Assembly: GCA_037042915.1 (NCBI GenBank) | Contig: CM073201.1 | Coordinates: forward strand, 1,612,001 to 1,676,000 | From: Auricularia sp. M13 | Taxonomy: Eukaryota; Basidiomycota; Agaricomycetes; Auriculariales; Auriculariaceae | Length of the DNA: 64,000 nucleotides | Direction: 5' to 3' | Shown: piece after piece, positions 1 through 11,939 of the stretch | Layout of the letters: every line of letters begins with the position of its first letter | Position numbering within the stretch: the first letter of the stretch is position 1 | Program-made: the position numbers and the translations under genes | The notes under the pieces: model-generated | The model's database searches: none | What the model was told of the DNA's origin: nothing | The model's input: only the letters and a program-made list of their open reading frames with translations

Positions 1-25
1 AGGCTGTGAGAAGATAGCGAGGTCG

Positions 26-1381
26 TTAGAGAGATAGCTTAGGTGAAGGCGCACGCGTGCAGTACGGGTCCATGAACGGGTTGCAGGGATCCGCAAACGG
101 GTCGTCTTCGCAGAATTTGAGTGGACGCGCAGTGGGCGGCGGGCTGGGCGCGGCGAACTGCACTCCGGTCGAGACTGTGGGCGTGAAGCTACTTGCACTC
201 GCCTCGCTAATGCGGCTGCTTCGGTCGCTGGCGGCATCGCCAATGACAAAGGACCCTTCAGCTATCTCAGCGCTGGAGCGTGGGATATGGAGCGTGCCGT
301 TCGAGTATCCTGACCAACGCGGCGCGCGACTCCTGCGCACTGAAGAGCGCAGTTTGGCGCTCAGACCGCGCTCAGGGAGAGGAGATAACTTCTCTTCGCC
401 TTCATCGAGATCTTGGTAGTGTGATTGGCCAACAAAGACGAATTGCGGCACGGGTTTGCCATGGCGCTTCTGGCGGCGACGTAGGAAGAAGATCATCCCT
501 GCAACAACCAGAACGAGTGCGACGACTAGGACGGCAACACCGGCAGCTGGCAAGCCGTCGTGCTTATGGTCGGTATTGGCGTTGCCAGGAAGGCCTGTCG
601 AAGGATCTGAAGGCGCCCCAGTCGAACCGGACCATGAAGGGTCACCCGTAGAACCAGACGCCGCCGGGTCAGCGTGGTGGTAATCGCCACCCGAACCAGA
701 GCTGTTGCTCTCATTGTCGTCGCCAGAATGTGTATCGTTATTGTCCTTCTCAGCAGTATCTTTGCCCCCGTCGTCATGTTGCTGGGCATACACCGGGTCG
801 GTCTGGGGTTTATCGCTGACATTTGTACTGCCGTGTGACATGTCGCCCTTTCCAGCAGGTTGCAACGAAGAGCTAGCAGGAGGGGGTGGAGATTGATTGG
901 AAGACGGAGGCAGCGACCCTGGGTTTGCTTGGGGTGGGCCACTGCTTCCTCCGCCGCCGGTGTTTGGGGCGTTGGGCGTCGGAGGGGGGAGGGATGTAGT
1001 TGGCGTTGTCTTCGTAGGCCGCGTTTGAGTAGAAGTCGGCTTGGAAGTGGAGGACCGCGACGCGGATGTTGATAAAGGCGGAGGGGGCTGAGACGTAGGA
1101 GGCGGGGGAGAGCCATCCGTGCTACTACCTACGTCTCCACCGCTGCCGGGGCCGTCGTTGCCAGCTGGCTCACCAGAGTTGCCAGGCGGAGGAGGACCAT
1201 CGCCAGCCTGTCCGGCGTCTGAGCCGTCGCCAGGTGCGGCAAGGTTGCTTCTGCCGGGCACGCCTTTCGCACCCTTGGAGGGCCCAGTTACGCCCTGCTG
1301 GACATTGGGAGTCTGACGCTGAGCAGGACGGGACGTAGACGGCTGTACGTCTAGAATTGACCCAAGTGTGAGCACAACGAC
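26..1381 (-). CDS. Single-pass membrane protein with Pro/Ser/Thr-rich ectodomain (5' end unresolved)
   Basis: I do not recognise a specific family. The open frame codes for about 270 residues of low-complexity Pro/Ser/Gly/Thr sequence. One clear transmembrane segment follows (AAGVAVLVVALVLVVAGMIF), then a basic stop-transfer stretch (RRRQKRH) and about 150 residues of Ser/Pro-rich tail. This is the architecture of fungal wall-stress or SKG6/Mid2-like sensors, with a presumably O-mannosylated outer part and a cytosolic tail; that role is inferred from layout alone. No in-frame ATG opens the frame. A good acceptor (pyrimidine tract and CAG at 1382-1384) suggests that the start and any signal peptide lie in one or more upstream exons that I could not place. 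Confidence 0.7.
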   Translation of the reverse strand, partial: VVVLTLGSILDVQPSTSRPAQRQTPNVQQGVTGPSKGAKGVPGRSNLAAPGDGSDAGQAGDGPPPPGNSGEPAGNDGPGSGGDVGSSTDGSPPPPTSQPPPPLSTSASRSSTSKPTSTQTRPTKTTPTTSLPPPTPNAPNTGGGGSSGPPQANPGSLPPSSNQSPPPPASSSLQPAGKGDMSHGSTNVSDKPQTDPVYAQQHDDGGKDTAEKDNNDTHSGDDNESNSSGSGGDYHHADPAASGSTGDPSWSGSTGAPSDPSTGLPGNANTDHKHDGLPAAGVAVLVVALVLVVAGMIFFLRRRQKRHGKPVPQFVFVGQSHYQDLDEGEEKLSPLPERGLSAKLRSSVRRSRAPRWSGYSNGTLHIPRSSAEIAEGSFVIGDAASDRSSRISEASASSFTPTVSTGVQFAAPSPPPTARPLKFCEDDPFADPCNPFMDPYCTRAPSPKLSL

Positions 1382-2428
1382 CTGAAAAATGGCGTCCCAC
1401 AGCCCGCACCTGGTCCTGTCTGCGACAAGGGCGCGTCGGAGACGGCGCCTGGCGCATTGGAAGGACCGGGCGACGGCGCTTGGAGGCCGCCGCGCGCGCC
1501 GGGTCCACGCTGGACGCCGCCGTCTAGCGGCGCACGGAGACGAAGGGAGGGCACAGGCATCGAGTGCTCATGCGTTCAGGACGAACGCCTGAGGAGTACA
1601 CGGAAACCTGCGTAAAGAGCGTGAGGCGCGGGGTAGCAACGGCACCGCGTTATAGACGACGAGGGTGGTGAAGGCACGGAGGATAGAGATGCTCCACTCG
1701 TACTCCACGCCCGTCCATATGACCATCGTTCAAGAGTCCTCCGCGCTTCTTTGATGGTCGACGCCGGCTTATCCGGTTGCTTTGCGCGCCGAAACAAACC
1801 CTTCAGACGCCCTTCTCCTTCGCGCTAGAATTCAGCATTTCTGACAGCTCAGCTAGCCTGCTAATTACAGCTTGAAAAATCGCGACTTACTGTTGTCTAA
1901 GGTTTTTCCAACGTTCTGTAGTTGCTAATCCTGGATGATTCTTACGGAGAATCAGTATCAACGATGACGTTGGTGTGCACGATCTTCGAGTCGGACATCC
2001 AAACTGACGTGCGATTCGCTTATTGCATCAGTTTCGCGAGTAAGCGCCCGGGACGGAGAGAACAAAACAGTCTGTTGCAATCTGCTGCAATACCTATAGA
2101 AGAGCATGCGATTGTGAGCATAGAGTATGGCACAGTAAGATTCGAGAGCTGGAGAAAACATCAATGCAAAGGGGAATATGCGATTGGCGGATGAAGGTGC
2201 GAGGACGAGAGGAAACTAGCTTGTATATGACAATTGACCGTGTAGGAAGGCCAAGGGAATCAGATTGCAGGTATGAGGGATGAGATCGTGTGGATGTGCG
2301 CGAGATCGGATATGCAAAGCAGGACGAATCAGTCAGACAACAGCGAGGACACGAAGAGGCAAATTAAGGGATAGGGTAAATGCACGGCATGCAAAAATCT
2401 AACACAACACCTGAGTCCGTCCTTCGTT
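1382..2428. other. Intergenic, possibly the 5' exon of the membrane protein
   Basis: About 1 kb between the membrane-protein frame and the stop codon of the Sec7 gene. The part nearest 1382-1600 is GC-rich and may hold the missing first exon. From about 1800 to 2428 the DNA is more AT-rich and no frame looks coding. No repeats or RNA genes seen. Confidence 0.4.
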
Positions 2429-5400
2429 CTATGTGCCCTTTAGCATCGAAATTACCCCAGGAATAGTGCTGTTTTGCTGCGCGAGGATGACGAGCTCGTG
2501 TCCGGTGTACGAGCTGCCTATGCAGGCACGCAGCGCTTCCATCGCGATGGCCTCGGACGCGCGCAACAGCGGGTCAGCGCCAACGGGTGACCGGTGCTGC
2601 TGGGCGTCCGCTGCAGTGGATATGTGGAGCGAAAGCAACGAAGTCCAATCTTGCAAAAGTTGCTGGTCGGCGACGCTAAACATGTATTTGCGCGGACCGC
2701 GCGACCCGAGGAAGGCGAGCTGGAAGACAGGGCGCATGTAGGTCCGTTCGACGGTGACGTTGCTGCTCAACGGGAGGCCGCTGTATTCTGGAGCATGGTC
2801 GCCACCTCGGAACATGATAATGCTTTTCACGCCGAGCGACGTTCCAGTGACCTTGAATGTGGCCTCCGGCGACTTGTCAAAACGCAGCTCAGGCGGGTCG
2901 AACAGCAGGTCTTTGCCCTGGAGCTGGATGTAGAACCATGGGTCTGGGTACGCAATTCTGACATGGACAGGATCCGACGTGACGCGATACGTGAGGCGGC
3001 TAGGCAGGCCCTCTGCCTTGACCAACCTGGGCGGGCCAGCGTTCATGCGAAAAGCTTGGTTGTAGGCATTTTGAAGCTGCTGCATGCTGATGGACCGATA
3101 TATGCCGGCCAGCACGTCGTCGCCGATTTGGCCAGTCGGATCCCAATTCCTACAAGCGTCGATGAAATTCCGAGCGGTTATCGACGGCGAGGGAGGAGCG
3201 TATCGCGCGTAATGCCCTAGGGACTGCGGCGGGTGCAAAGCATCATTCAGAGAGATGATTGAACGAACAAGTTGCTGCGTCATCTCTTTGCCGTAGGCAA
3301 TGGAGCCCGAGTTAACATCGAACCACCGATTGGCAAAGACACCAAGAAGCACTTCAAATGCGCCAGGATCGCCATCGGTGGGCATGGCCAGAGACAGAAG
3401 GAACACTCGAAGCGCCGTGTCGATCCGCACGCCAGCAAACCCAAAGCAGTCGATGAAAGCCTTCAGGACGCGTTTACGATCGCGGTGCGACAGGTAGTCA
3501 GCGAGCTGACCGCGATCCAGTTCAACGGTCTCGAATAGCAGCTTGCCCAAGGCGACAGGGTCATCGCCTACCCCGGCCTTGGTCTGCAATGTGTCGACGG
3601 CGCGAGTCGGATGTATGGCAAAGTCACGAATAAACTGCTGGACGTCAGGTTCGCGCAATACAACGCCCCTGCCCTCGCGCGGGAAGTCGGACCCAGTGTC
3701 GTCCCGACCAACGCACAAACGAAGTCGGTGGAGTTCAATGACGTTGCGGATCTCGTAGCGGCGGTCAAGGGCAGTCCTGGGAGCTGTGTCGTCTTCGGGC
3801 GCGGGCTGCGCGACGACGAGAATATCGTTGAACAGAAACAGAAATCTGCTCTTGACGCTGCTTGCGCTGACCACCTGCGAAACAGGGCTCATGAACAGCA
3901 ACTTGCGCAACGTCTGGTCGACTGGCTTGATAGTGCCAGCGGACAACAATGAATCGAAGCGCAGCATGGCGATACTTTGCTTCGGACTGAGGTCAAAGTC
4001 GCTCTGGGATGCATCGGAAGGCGGGCTGGCGAACGAGTCAACGGTCGAGTTGGGCGGTGCAGACTCATCCGCAGACGAATCCTAGGATCTGTCAGTCGCA
4101 AGACCGCTCAGAAGATACCAACACGCACCAGGATCACATCTGACTGCGAGGTCCTGGGGAGAACGTCGCTGCTCGAAGGGGTCTCGAGGTCCTCGCTCGC
4201 AACACGTGTCTGAGCACGACCATTGTGCATGTCCCGGTTAGGAAGTCGGTCGATCGGACCAAAACTCCCCGCTTCTTGAATATAGTGATGGGCGCCTACG
4301 GCTCTTGAAGCACCAGCGGCGGTCAGATCCATGACGGGTAGATTATGTTGCGTCGATGGCGCGTTGTGCGCGACCCCGTTCCCATTGCCGTTCACGTGTG
4401 TAGTGGAAGTATCCGACTTCTTGCTGAAGTTGAGGATGTCCGCGAGCGAGGGTTTCCGCTGTTTGCCAGGGCGCTGAGGCGGCGGGTCATCTCCTCCGGG
4501 CGATGCTGCGCGGCCCTTCATCATCCAGCGGAACTTGCTCGACTTCCCAGTGGATGCGGATTTTGATTGAGGGCTCATCGGACGGTCGACGTCCTCGAGA
4601 GACGGCACATTCTTGAGCTGGCGCGGCGCTGGACTGGGAGTCTGATAGAAACGATTGAGCAGCTTGCTGTCGGAGGCTTGATGCAGCAGACTTCGTTCAG
4701 GCCGTGGGTCATTGCCAAACTGGCCAGCAAGCGGCGAGATGGGCGTCTGGCGTCCGCTGACTGGGATCGTCACGTCAGGCGTTGAATGGGATACGGAGAG
4801 ACCGCGTTGACGCGCCATCTCGGCGAGTGCGGGGAACGGTTGCAGCTTGGAGTCGCCACCATACTTCGCGAGGTCGGCGGGCGTGACGGGAGGGATGGGA
4901 GATGGACTGCCAAACGGCGTTGGCGACGGAAGGGAAGACAGCATAGACGTGGAGTTAGTGGTGGAGGAGCTCTGCATCGGCGACTGGTAGTGCTGTGGTT
5001 GCTGTTGCTGCCATGATCCAGCGTTTGGACCATGATCGAGCGGGCCCATGCGCTCGCTATTCGAGCTCGCCATGCTGTCCGTGCTAGTTTGAGACACATG
5101 GCCACTGCGTTGCCCAGCCGTGCGACTCGCAGAGCGCGAATGACCTTGCGGACTCGACGATCCATCGCTGCGACCTATCACCCCTTTGAATTTGTCCCAT
5201 GTCGAGAGGGGTTGAGACGAGGCCGACGATGGCGCAGCATCGTGCGAGCCCAAGGGACCGCGCACAGTGATGTCGGTGTTGGGGTCGACCTCCTCCCAGT
5301 CCGCGCCAAAAGAGTCGGGACGAATTTCAGCTTGAGGCGGCGCCAACATCAACGCGTCCGGCCCAGCGTCTAGCGTCGACGACGTAGAAACCTCACTCGC

Positions 5401-7303
5401 ACGCAGGTCTCTGGAAGCCACCATATCCTCCGTTTCGGCCTCAGTTACCGGGCCGCGATCCTCGTCACGGTACGAGGTAGCGAGCATGATCTGGCCGTAA
5501 TCCTGCGTAGAGCTCGCAGAAGTAACATGATCAACGGAGAGCTCCGTAGGATCCTGAGTCAAATCTGTTGGCGACGTTACATCTTCGTCCGACTCTCCAT
5601 CGTCTGAAGTGCGGCGGTATAATTGTTCTAGAAATGCGGGTGTGAGATAGAGGCTGACCAAGCATGAGAAGGCTCCTACCTGGAAAGGTCTGCCAACTGG
5701 GAGTATTCTGCCTACTCGAACTGGACCAAGGGACGGCCAGCTCGTTCGTGTAGTCATTGGTCATATCGAGCTCGACGTCGGATGACCTGCGTTCCTTCAT
5801 CGGTGTTCCAAATGGGCTCTTCGGGAACACATCCTGCTTGTACGGAGACGGTAAACTTGGGTCAGGAAGGTATAAAGGCACGCGATCGGCCATGGAATCA
5901 GTTGACGATGTCGCGAAGCTCGGCGCATCCGACGAGTGCGGCACGCGCGAGGCAGACCCAGATGGGGGAAGAGTAATAGATGGTGTTTCTGGGGCACGAG
6001 GCGGCCCTCCGTAATTGTGCGCATAGTCTTCGTTGTAGTCGTCCTCGACGACAGGTCCGCGTCGGCGGCGTCCAGCATGCTTATCGAATTCAAAGTGGTC
6101 TTCTCCAATAAGACGAGCCAGTGCAGAATCGCGATCGCGCTCGAGCGCCTGAGTGTGACTGAGCGCTGGCGAGGCCCCTCGGTACAGATCAAGGTCTTGT
6201 TGAGGTGTGCCCGTCGGAAGCGGCCGCAACATCAGGGCCCCAGAAGGCGTCGTGGGAGCAGGGGTCGCGCTCATTTCTCTATCATCCACGATAGATGGAC
6301 CTGCACTACGTCTCCGGCCCTGAGAGGACCGTCTTCGCCGTTTCTTGGGAGAAACGGGTACAACGATCTCTTCACCCGACGTTTCACCCTCTGGGATGCC
6401 TTTGGCGCGTTCTGTGAGCTTGCGCATCATCAGTCGTCCAACCGCGACACGAGAGCCGTCTAGAACGCGAGCGCCGTCGACCGTGTTACTTCGATTGAGT
6501 GCAACCTTGGGCTCTACGACTGGCGGGGACAATGGGGCGTGCTCGACTATTTGGTCAAGTTCGACCTTGCCGCCAGTGAGCTTGTGAAGCGCATGAGATC
6601 GAGCCGCTGCGCTGGCTGAGCGTTGCAAGCTGCCAGAAACATAGTGCTTCTGAATGGTTTCGAGCGATGGAAGGGCCGGCGAAGGTAAAGCAGGCGAGGC
6701 CACGGGCGACAAAGGGCTCGCGACGCGCGGAGATGTCGCGAACGGTGTTGTAGGCGAAAGAAACGGAAACGGCGAGGCCACTGGCGAGGCCAACATGAGC
6801 GGTGGATGGTCAAAGGCAGGCAGGGATGAGGGTTGTTCATCAGGCGAGTCGTGATCCGACGTGAGCAAGGGGGGAGATCTAGGCGGCGAGACTGGGAGCG
6901 GCGTCGATACGAGTTGCTGCCTGGAGGCTGGGCGCGAGCTGTCCTTGAGACGTTGCTTTGAGCGAGAACGGGAGCGAGACCGCGCGCGGTGCCTCTTAGC
7001 AGGTGCCGCGGCCGGTGCCTGCGCGTCCGACTCTGGCTCTTCCGTAGCAGACAGGACGGCACTCGATTCGGGCTCGTTGTCGTGCAGCGCAACCGTTTCA
7101 GCTGGCGGTGTCGGCGTGAGCGCAGTGTGAGCTGGCGCGGCGTCTTCTGGCTCGTGGCTGCGGCCGCGCTCGTTCTCGCTGGCCGCTTCTCCCGCCTGGG
7201 CGACAACGGCTGGCCGTCTGCCATCCTTCATCCTTGGCAGCGACGCCGCCCGCTTAAGCTTGGCGATCGCCGTTGCACGCACATTGCCCGCGTCGTCGTC
7301 CAT
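2429..7303 (-). CDS. Sec7/PH-domain Arf guanine nucleotide exchange factor, Syt1-like
   Basis: Three exons: 7303-5680, 5627-4129 and 4081-2429, with introns of 52 and 47 nt whose phases match, giving 1,591 residues. The ATG at 7303 is the first in frame. Residues 13-30 carry a basic motif (KLKRAASLPRMKDGRRP) that I associate with fungal Syt1 proteins. About 1,000 Ser/Pro-rich residues follow. The last exon holds a PH-like stretch, a Sec7 domain (roughly 1215-1335) and a C-terminal PH domain (roughly 1410-1540). Sec7 proteins activate Arf GTPases on Golgi or endosomal membranes. The Sec7 domain is divergent: the usual glutamic finger (LPGEAQ) reads MPTDGD, and the NTDLHN motif reads NDALHP. 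Exchange activity is therefore uncertain, while the family assignment is fairly secure. Confidence 0.85.
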
Positions 7304-8238
7304 GGAAATATTCAATCCCAGTTACAGCTGCTCTGTGCAACGTCGACAGAAAATAATAGATAACCGTGTTAGCGGCATCGCGCAGGACTTTGAAAACGGA
7401 ATGGAACTTGCAATGAGCTGGCGTCTGGCGGACAGACAGACAGTGACCAGGAACTGACGGACGAACGGAGGAGATGACCTTGGAGGATCGGCTTCGACCG
7501 GTCCAATCCTGCCATTTGAGCGGAACGCACTGTGCACGCGTGGTAGACAACAGTCCGCCGTTGTCCTCGCCGTTGTCATGCCCCAACCCTTGATTCAGCC
7601 CGTACCGTCCGTCTGAAACAACAATCTGGCTGCTTCCTGATCAGCGTCTGCTCGGTCTGGTACTGCTTCTGGGCTGCTTTGCTTCCAAGCGCTTTGGCCT
7701 GTAGGCCAAGCTTGCGCGCTTCTGAACCTGCTGCATTACATCCTCGTCGTCCTCTAGATCTGAGAAATGACAGAATGCCAACATTCTCGATGCAGCTTGA
7801 CTGCTCTGTGAACGAGCGTTTGCGTATGATTGCTAACTTGCCATACTCTCCTACCCAAGGAGCGGCGTCTACTACTTCAGTTTGTCAGGCTACGCATCAA
7901 GCTCTAATAGATGATGTGCTGTGTACAGTGACTGTGATACAGGGTCTTACACGGTCCCAAACATCGAATGGTTAACTCTCTGCATTGCAGCATTCCGACA
8001 GATTTCGACCTTTGCACGATATATCAGGCACCTTTTCCTGTCACCCTATACAATTGCTCAACGAATCTCCAATGCCTGCGCCGCACGCCCGGTTTGGACT
8101 CTCTGATCACGGACACAAAATGTAAAAATATTATAAATTAGTTGGTTACAAAAGATGATAGTGCTGTATGCGATGCAAATACTCAAATGGCGTCTAAGGT
8201 ATGCGCAACTCGTTCATCGGCACAAGGAAAGTGGGCCT
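7304..8238. other. Intergenic region between Sec7-protein start and chitinase end
   Basis: About 0.9 kb holding the promoter of the Sec7 gene and the 3' flank of the chitinase. Short open frames on both strands show no coding bias or recognisable domain. No repeat noticed. Confidence 0.5.
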
Positions 8239-9888
8239 TTAGGCAGACCGCTTCTTGGCGAGGCAAGTGGGCGGCTTCGGAGCAGGCGTCGGGGTGGGCT
8301 CCGGGGCGGGCTCAGGCGTAGGCTCGGGGGCAGGAGCCTCGCCTCCGCCACCGGGGGTCTGCTCGCCAGCACCCGCAGCGCGGACGTTGTCGTAGGCAGA
8401 CTTGGGGAAGTTAATGTGGTTCGGGGTCTGGTCGAGCTTGCCAAAGAGCTCGGCAGTGATGCCAACGAGCGACTCGGCGCCGGTCTTGTCTGTGCTCAAG
8501 TCCCACCACATGGACTGTGTGATGATGGGGTTGAGAGCATTGGGGCGGGGAGGGGAAGAAAGCAAAGCGTCAGGGAAATGCCGACATCGCGGAAGCTGAA
8601 CGCGGTACTCACGCCGGCGAGACCCTTGTCTTGAATGTACTTGCCCTTGACCTTGGTGATGGCCGGAGTGTCGTACGAGCAAAGCTCCTTGGAGGCTGAG
8701 TCGTAGTGGTAGGACGCGCCGATCGTGGTGTCCTCGGTAACGCCGTCACCAGAGGCCGGGAGATCCTTGTACGCGCGGATTCCTTCGGTACCCCCAAGGC
8801 CACTGAAGGCCTTGCCCATACCGTCGGTGCCTGCGAAGCAGCGAGCGTACAGGGGCTGGCCAATGATGAGTTTCTCGGCCGGGACGACGTTCAGCCACTG
8901 CGCAACGCCGCTATCGATGGACACGCCCCCGTTTGTACCACTAGGGAACAGGTTCGCCTGGTGCTCCACGGTCTGCAACCACCCCCCTGAAAAATCATAA
9001 TCCATGAGGTTCTGCGCGCCCCTGTATGTGAGTTTCTGCGGCGAGAGTACCGGAAATTGCTCACATAGTAGTCTGATTATCACGGCAACACGTCAGTGCA
9101 TGTCCCAGCCCCTGGAATAATATACACGTACCCATGTACTGGCCAGCTTGGGCGACATACGAGCCAGGGGAGAAGCCAACGGCGGAGGTGAGAAGGTAAG
9201 GGGTCTTGTCACCCTTGTCCGAGGCGTGCTTGTCAAGCGCCTCACGAAGCTCCTTCATGAGAGACACGAAGCCGTCCGTCTGGGCGTCAGTCAAGGCCTC
9301 GTAGTCAATGTCGATGCCATCGAGACCGTAGTCCTCGATGAACTTGATAGAGTCGGCGACAAACTTGGCGCGCGAGTCGGCATTGACGACAAAGTCAAAG
9401 TGGCCGTCCTGGGAGTACGTCCAGCCACCAACCGACATGAGGACCTTGAGGTTGCGCTGCTTCTGCTTGAGCTCAAAGATCGCGCCGAGCTGACCGCCGA
9501 GAGTGCCGCTGTCTGCGCCTCCCGTGTCCGTGGCAGCGTCGGACAACTTCATCGCGCCGGACACCTTGTCGGAGTCGGCGAACGCATACAGAATGTGCGT
9601 AAGCGTCTCGATCTTGATGTCGCTCGCCTTGAAGTTCAAGGGCGCGTTCGAAGCCCAGTTGGCCTGAGCGGAAGAGCTTATTAGCATCCGCCGATCCTCG
9701 TTGAAACGTGGAAAGTATAGCAAACTCACGAAGTAGCCCATGTTGATGAGACCATCATGGGCACGACGAGTGACAGTCGTCGTGTTGTGCGCCCTGGGTG
9801 CGGTGAATTGGCCGGAGTAAGTGCCGGCCTGAACGGCGCCCGCGAGGAGCGCGAAGGAAAGAAGACTCTTGAACGAGGAAGACGCCAT
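8239..9888 (-). CDS. Secreted GH18 chitinase
   Basis: Five exons: 9888-9730, 9663-9132, 9072-9065, 9011-8613 and 8514-8239, encoding 457 residues. The start gives a clean signal peptide (MASSSFKSLLSFALLAGAVQA). GH18 landmarks are LMSVGG, the catalytic motif DGIDIDYE with acid/base Glu near residue 165, LMDYDFSGGW, and MWWDLSTD on the last strand. It should cleave beta-1,4 chitin outside the cell, in wall remodelling or nutrition. The tail is a Pro/Glu/Thr linker (PEPTPEPAPEPTP) ending in CLAKKRSA, with no carbohydrate-binding module seen. The third exon is only 8 nt; without it the YYNLMDYDF segment cannot be built in frame. The first intron is 66 nt with no stop, so its retention would keep the frame open. 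It is transcribed divergently from thymidylate synthase. Confidence 0.93.
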
Positions 9889-10734
9889 TAGAATAAATGA
9901 AGAAAAAGTCGCAAAAGCGGGCGAAAAGAAAAAGGTGGCCGCGAAGAAGAAAAAAAAAGTGAGCTGGGGAAAAGCAGAGCACCGCAGGTCGTGCCGTTAT
10001 ATATGGCCGTGCGGCGATTTTCTTCCGGTACCTGCGCAAATTCCGGTGCCAGCGTTCAGCATCATGATCGCAAGTCACTGCATGTCCATACGGCGTTCCA
10101 CGGTGCCAAGACCAAGTCCGGAGCATGGAACGGGCATCGACACCGAGCTGAGCGCTCCGTACAGCATGGACGGGCGGTGCATCACTACGACCACCAGCGC
10201 ACGCCTCCGTGGCCGTGGATGGCGATGGACTGCGTCAAACGATTTCGCCGGTGTCGTAACATCATCATTATGCGATTGCGCATCGTTTCACATTAGGACT
10301 CAGGAGGGGACTATAGGCTTGACAAGCAGGCAGGGCGACGCGGATAGAGGCAGCGGCAAAGCAGTGAGCCAGCGTTGACGGAGCAAAAGCCGAAGCCTGA
10401 CCAGAGAACTCAAGACGAGATTTGGAGAACGCGTCCAAGAGATGCTAGCAGCGCATGTTTGACAGAATAACATGAGTTTGCGATGGGAAACCTTGAGAAA
10501 AACGACAGACTGCCTAGAATGTGTGGCGACGCGGCGTGTAAGCGAGGCGAAGTGGTATATCTTGAGCGATACAAGTCATCGGATATCGTGGCCTAAACCT
10601 CGTTCGGCGTACGAGATGTCTGGAAGAGATAACATCATCTCTCTTCAAGGCCCCGGTTGTGGCACGGCAGTGGTAAGGACGGAAGGAATGTGACAACGCG
10701 TCGCGTCACACATCACGCGTCTCGTCCACCAACC
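9889..10734. promoter_or_regulatory. Shared upstream region of chitinase and thymidylate synthase
   Basis: An 846-bp divergent intergenic region. The chitinase side begins with a strongly A/G-biased stretch on the + strand (9895-9965), which is a C/T-rich tract on the chitinase coding strand just upstream of its ATG. Such tracts are common in fungal core promoters. No gene seen. Confidence 0.45.
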
Positions 10735-11692
10735 ATGACCAGCCCGACCAGCCACGAGGAAGAACAGTACCTCGAGCTCATCCGACGCGCTATCGAACAA
10801 GGTGCAATTAGGCCGGATCGCACGGGCACGGGCACACTATCGCTATTCGCTCCCAATCCTCTGCGTTTCTCGCTGGCGGACGGCAAGCTGCCGTTGCTCA
10901 CCACCAAACGCGTCTTTCTCCGCGGCATCATCGCCGAGCTGCTCTGGTTTGTCAAGGGCTCTACAGACAGTACCTTGCTCTCGGCGCAGGGCGTCAAGAT
11001 CTGGGACGGCAATGGCTCGCGCGCCTTTCTCGACAACCGCGGCCTCAACCATCGTCGAGAAGGCGATCTCGGCCCCGTGTATGGCTTCCAGTGGCGCCAT
11101 TTTGGCGCTAAATACGTAGACTGCGATACCGACTACACTGGTCAGGGCGTCGACCAGCTGCAGGAGGTCATCCGCAAGATCAAGGAGGATCCAACGGACA
11201 GACGTATCATTCTTAGTGCATGGAATCCAGCAGGTAATGGGCCCTGTTGTTCCATATAGCGGCACTAACGCTCAGCTGCCTGCAGATTTGTCGCTCATGG
11301 CGCTACCGCCGTGCCACATGTTTTGCCAGTTCTATGTGCATCTACCCGACGATTCACATCCTCGCCCACGCCTTTCGTGTCTCATGTATCAGCGCTCCGC
11401 TGACCTGGGACTCGGCATTCCATTCAATATCGCATCCTACGCGCTCCTCACCTGCATGATCGCCCATGTGACCGATACTGAACCGCACGAACTCTCAATT
11501 CAGCTGGGAGACGCGCACGTATACCGTGATCACGTCGACGCCTTACAAACACAGCTCCAGCGCACCCCTCGGCCTTTTCCCACTCTACGCATTAACCGTA
11601 GCGTGACCAGCATTGACGACTTCAAGGCGGAAGACTTTTGCGTTGAAGGTTACAAGCCGTATCCCACCATCGAGATGAAAATGAGCGTGTAA
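10735..11692 (+). CDS. Thymidylate synthase
   Basis: Two exons, 10735-11233 and 11286-11692, with a 52-nt intron of matching phase, encoding 301 residues, the usual length. It converts dUMP to dTMP using methylene-tetrahydrofolate. Diagnostic sequences are [11 protein letters not shown] near the N-terminus, the folate/dUMP-binding stretch [12 protein letters not shown], the active-site cysteine in [12 protein letters not shown] (about Cys176), [20 protein letters not shown], and GDAHVYRDH. The intron falls just before the catalytic exon. The ATG at 10735 starts at the conserved [15 protein letters not shown] region; an earlier in-frame start would add a non-conserved leader. It corresponds to yeast CDC21. 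Confidence 0.97.
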
Positions 11693-11939
11693 TATTGCGA
11701 GCGATGTACATAGGTAGCGCGCGATCTGTAGTAACATCCTGTAGTGATATGTTCCGTCACGGCCTGGCGCAATGCGAACCTGAAGCTCGCGGTCGGCGCG
11801 TGCGCAGCTTGGCGGCACCTCTGTGCAGTCGCCAACGGGTACGCTACAGCGAGTCCGGGTCGCAATGGAGGGAATGACGCGCAGGTGACGTTCTAACGCA
11901 ACGAGGTAGCTCCGTGTCCACCGAGTTCATTAACCTCTG

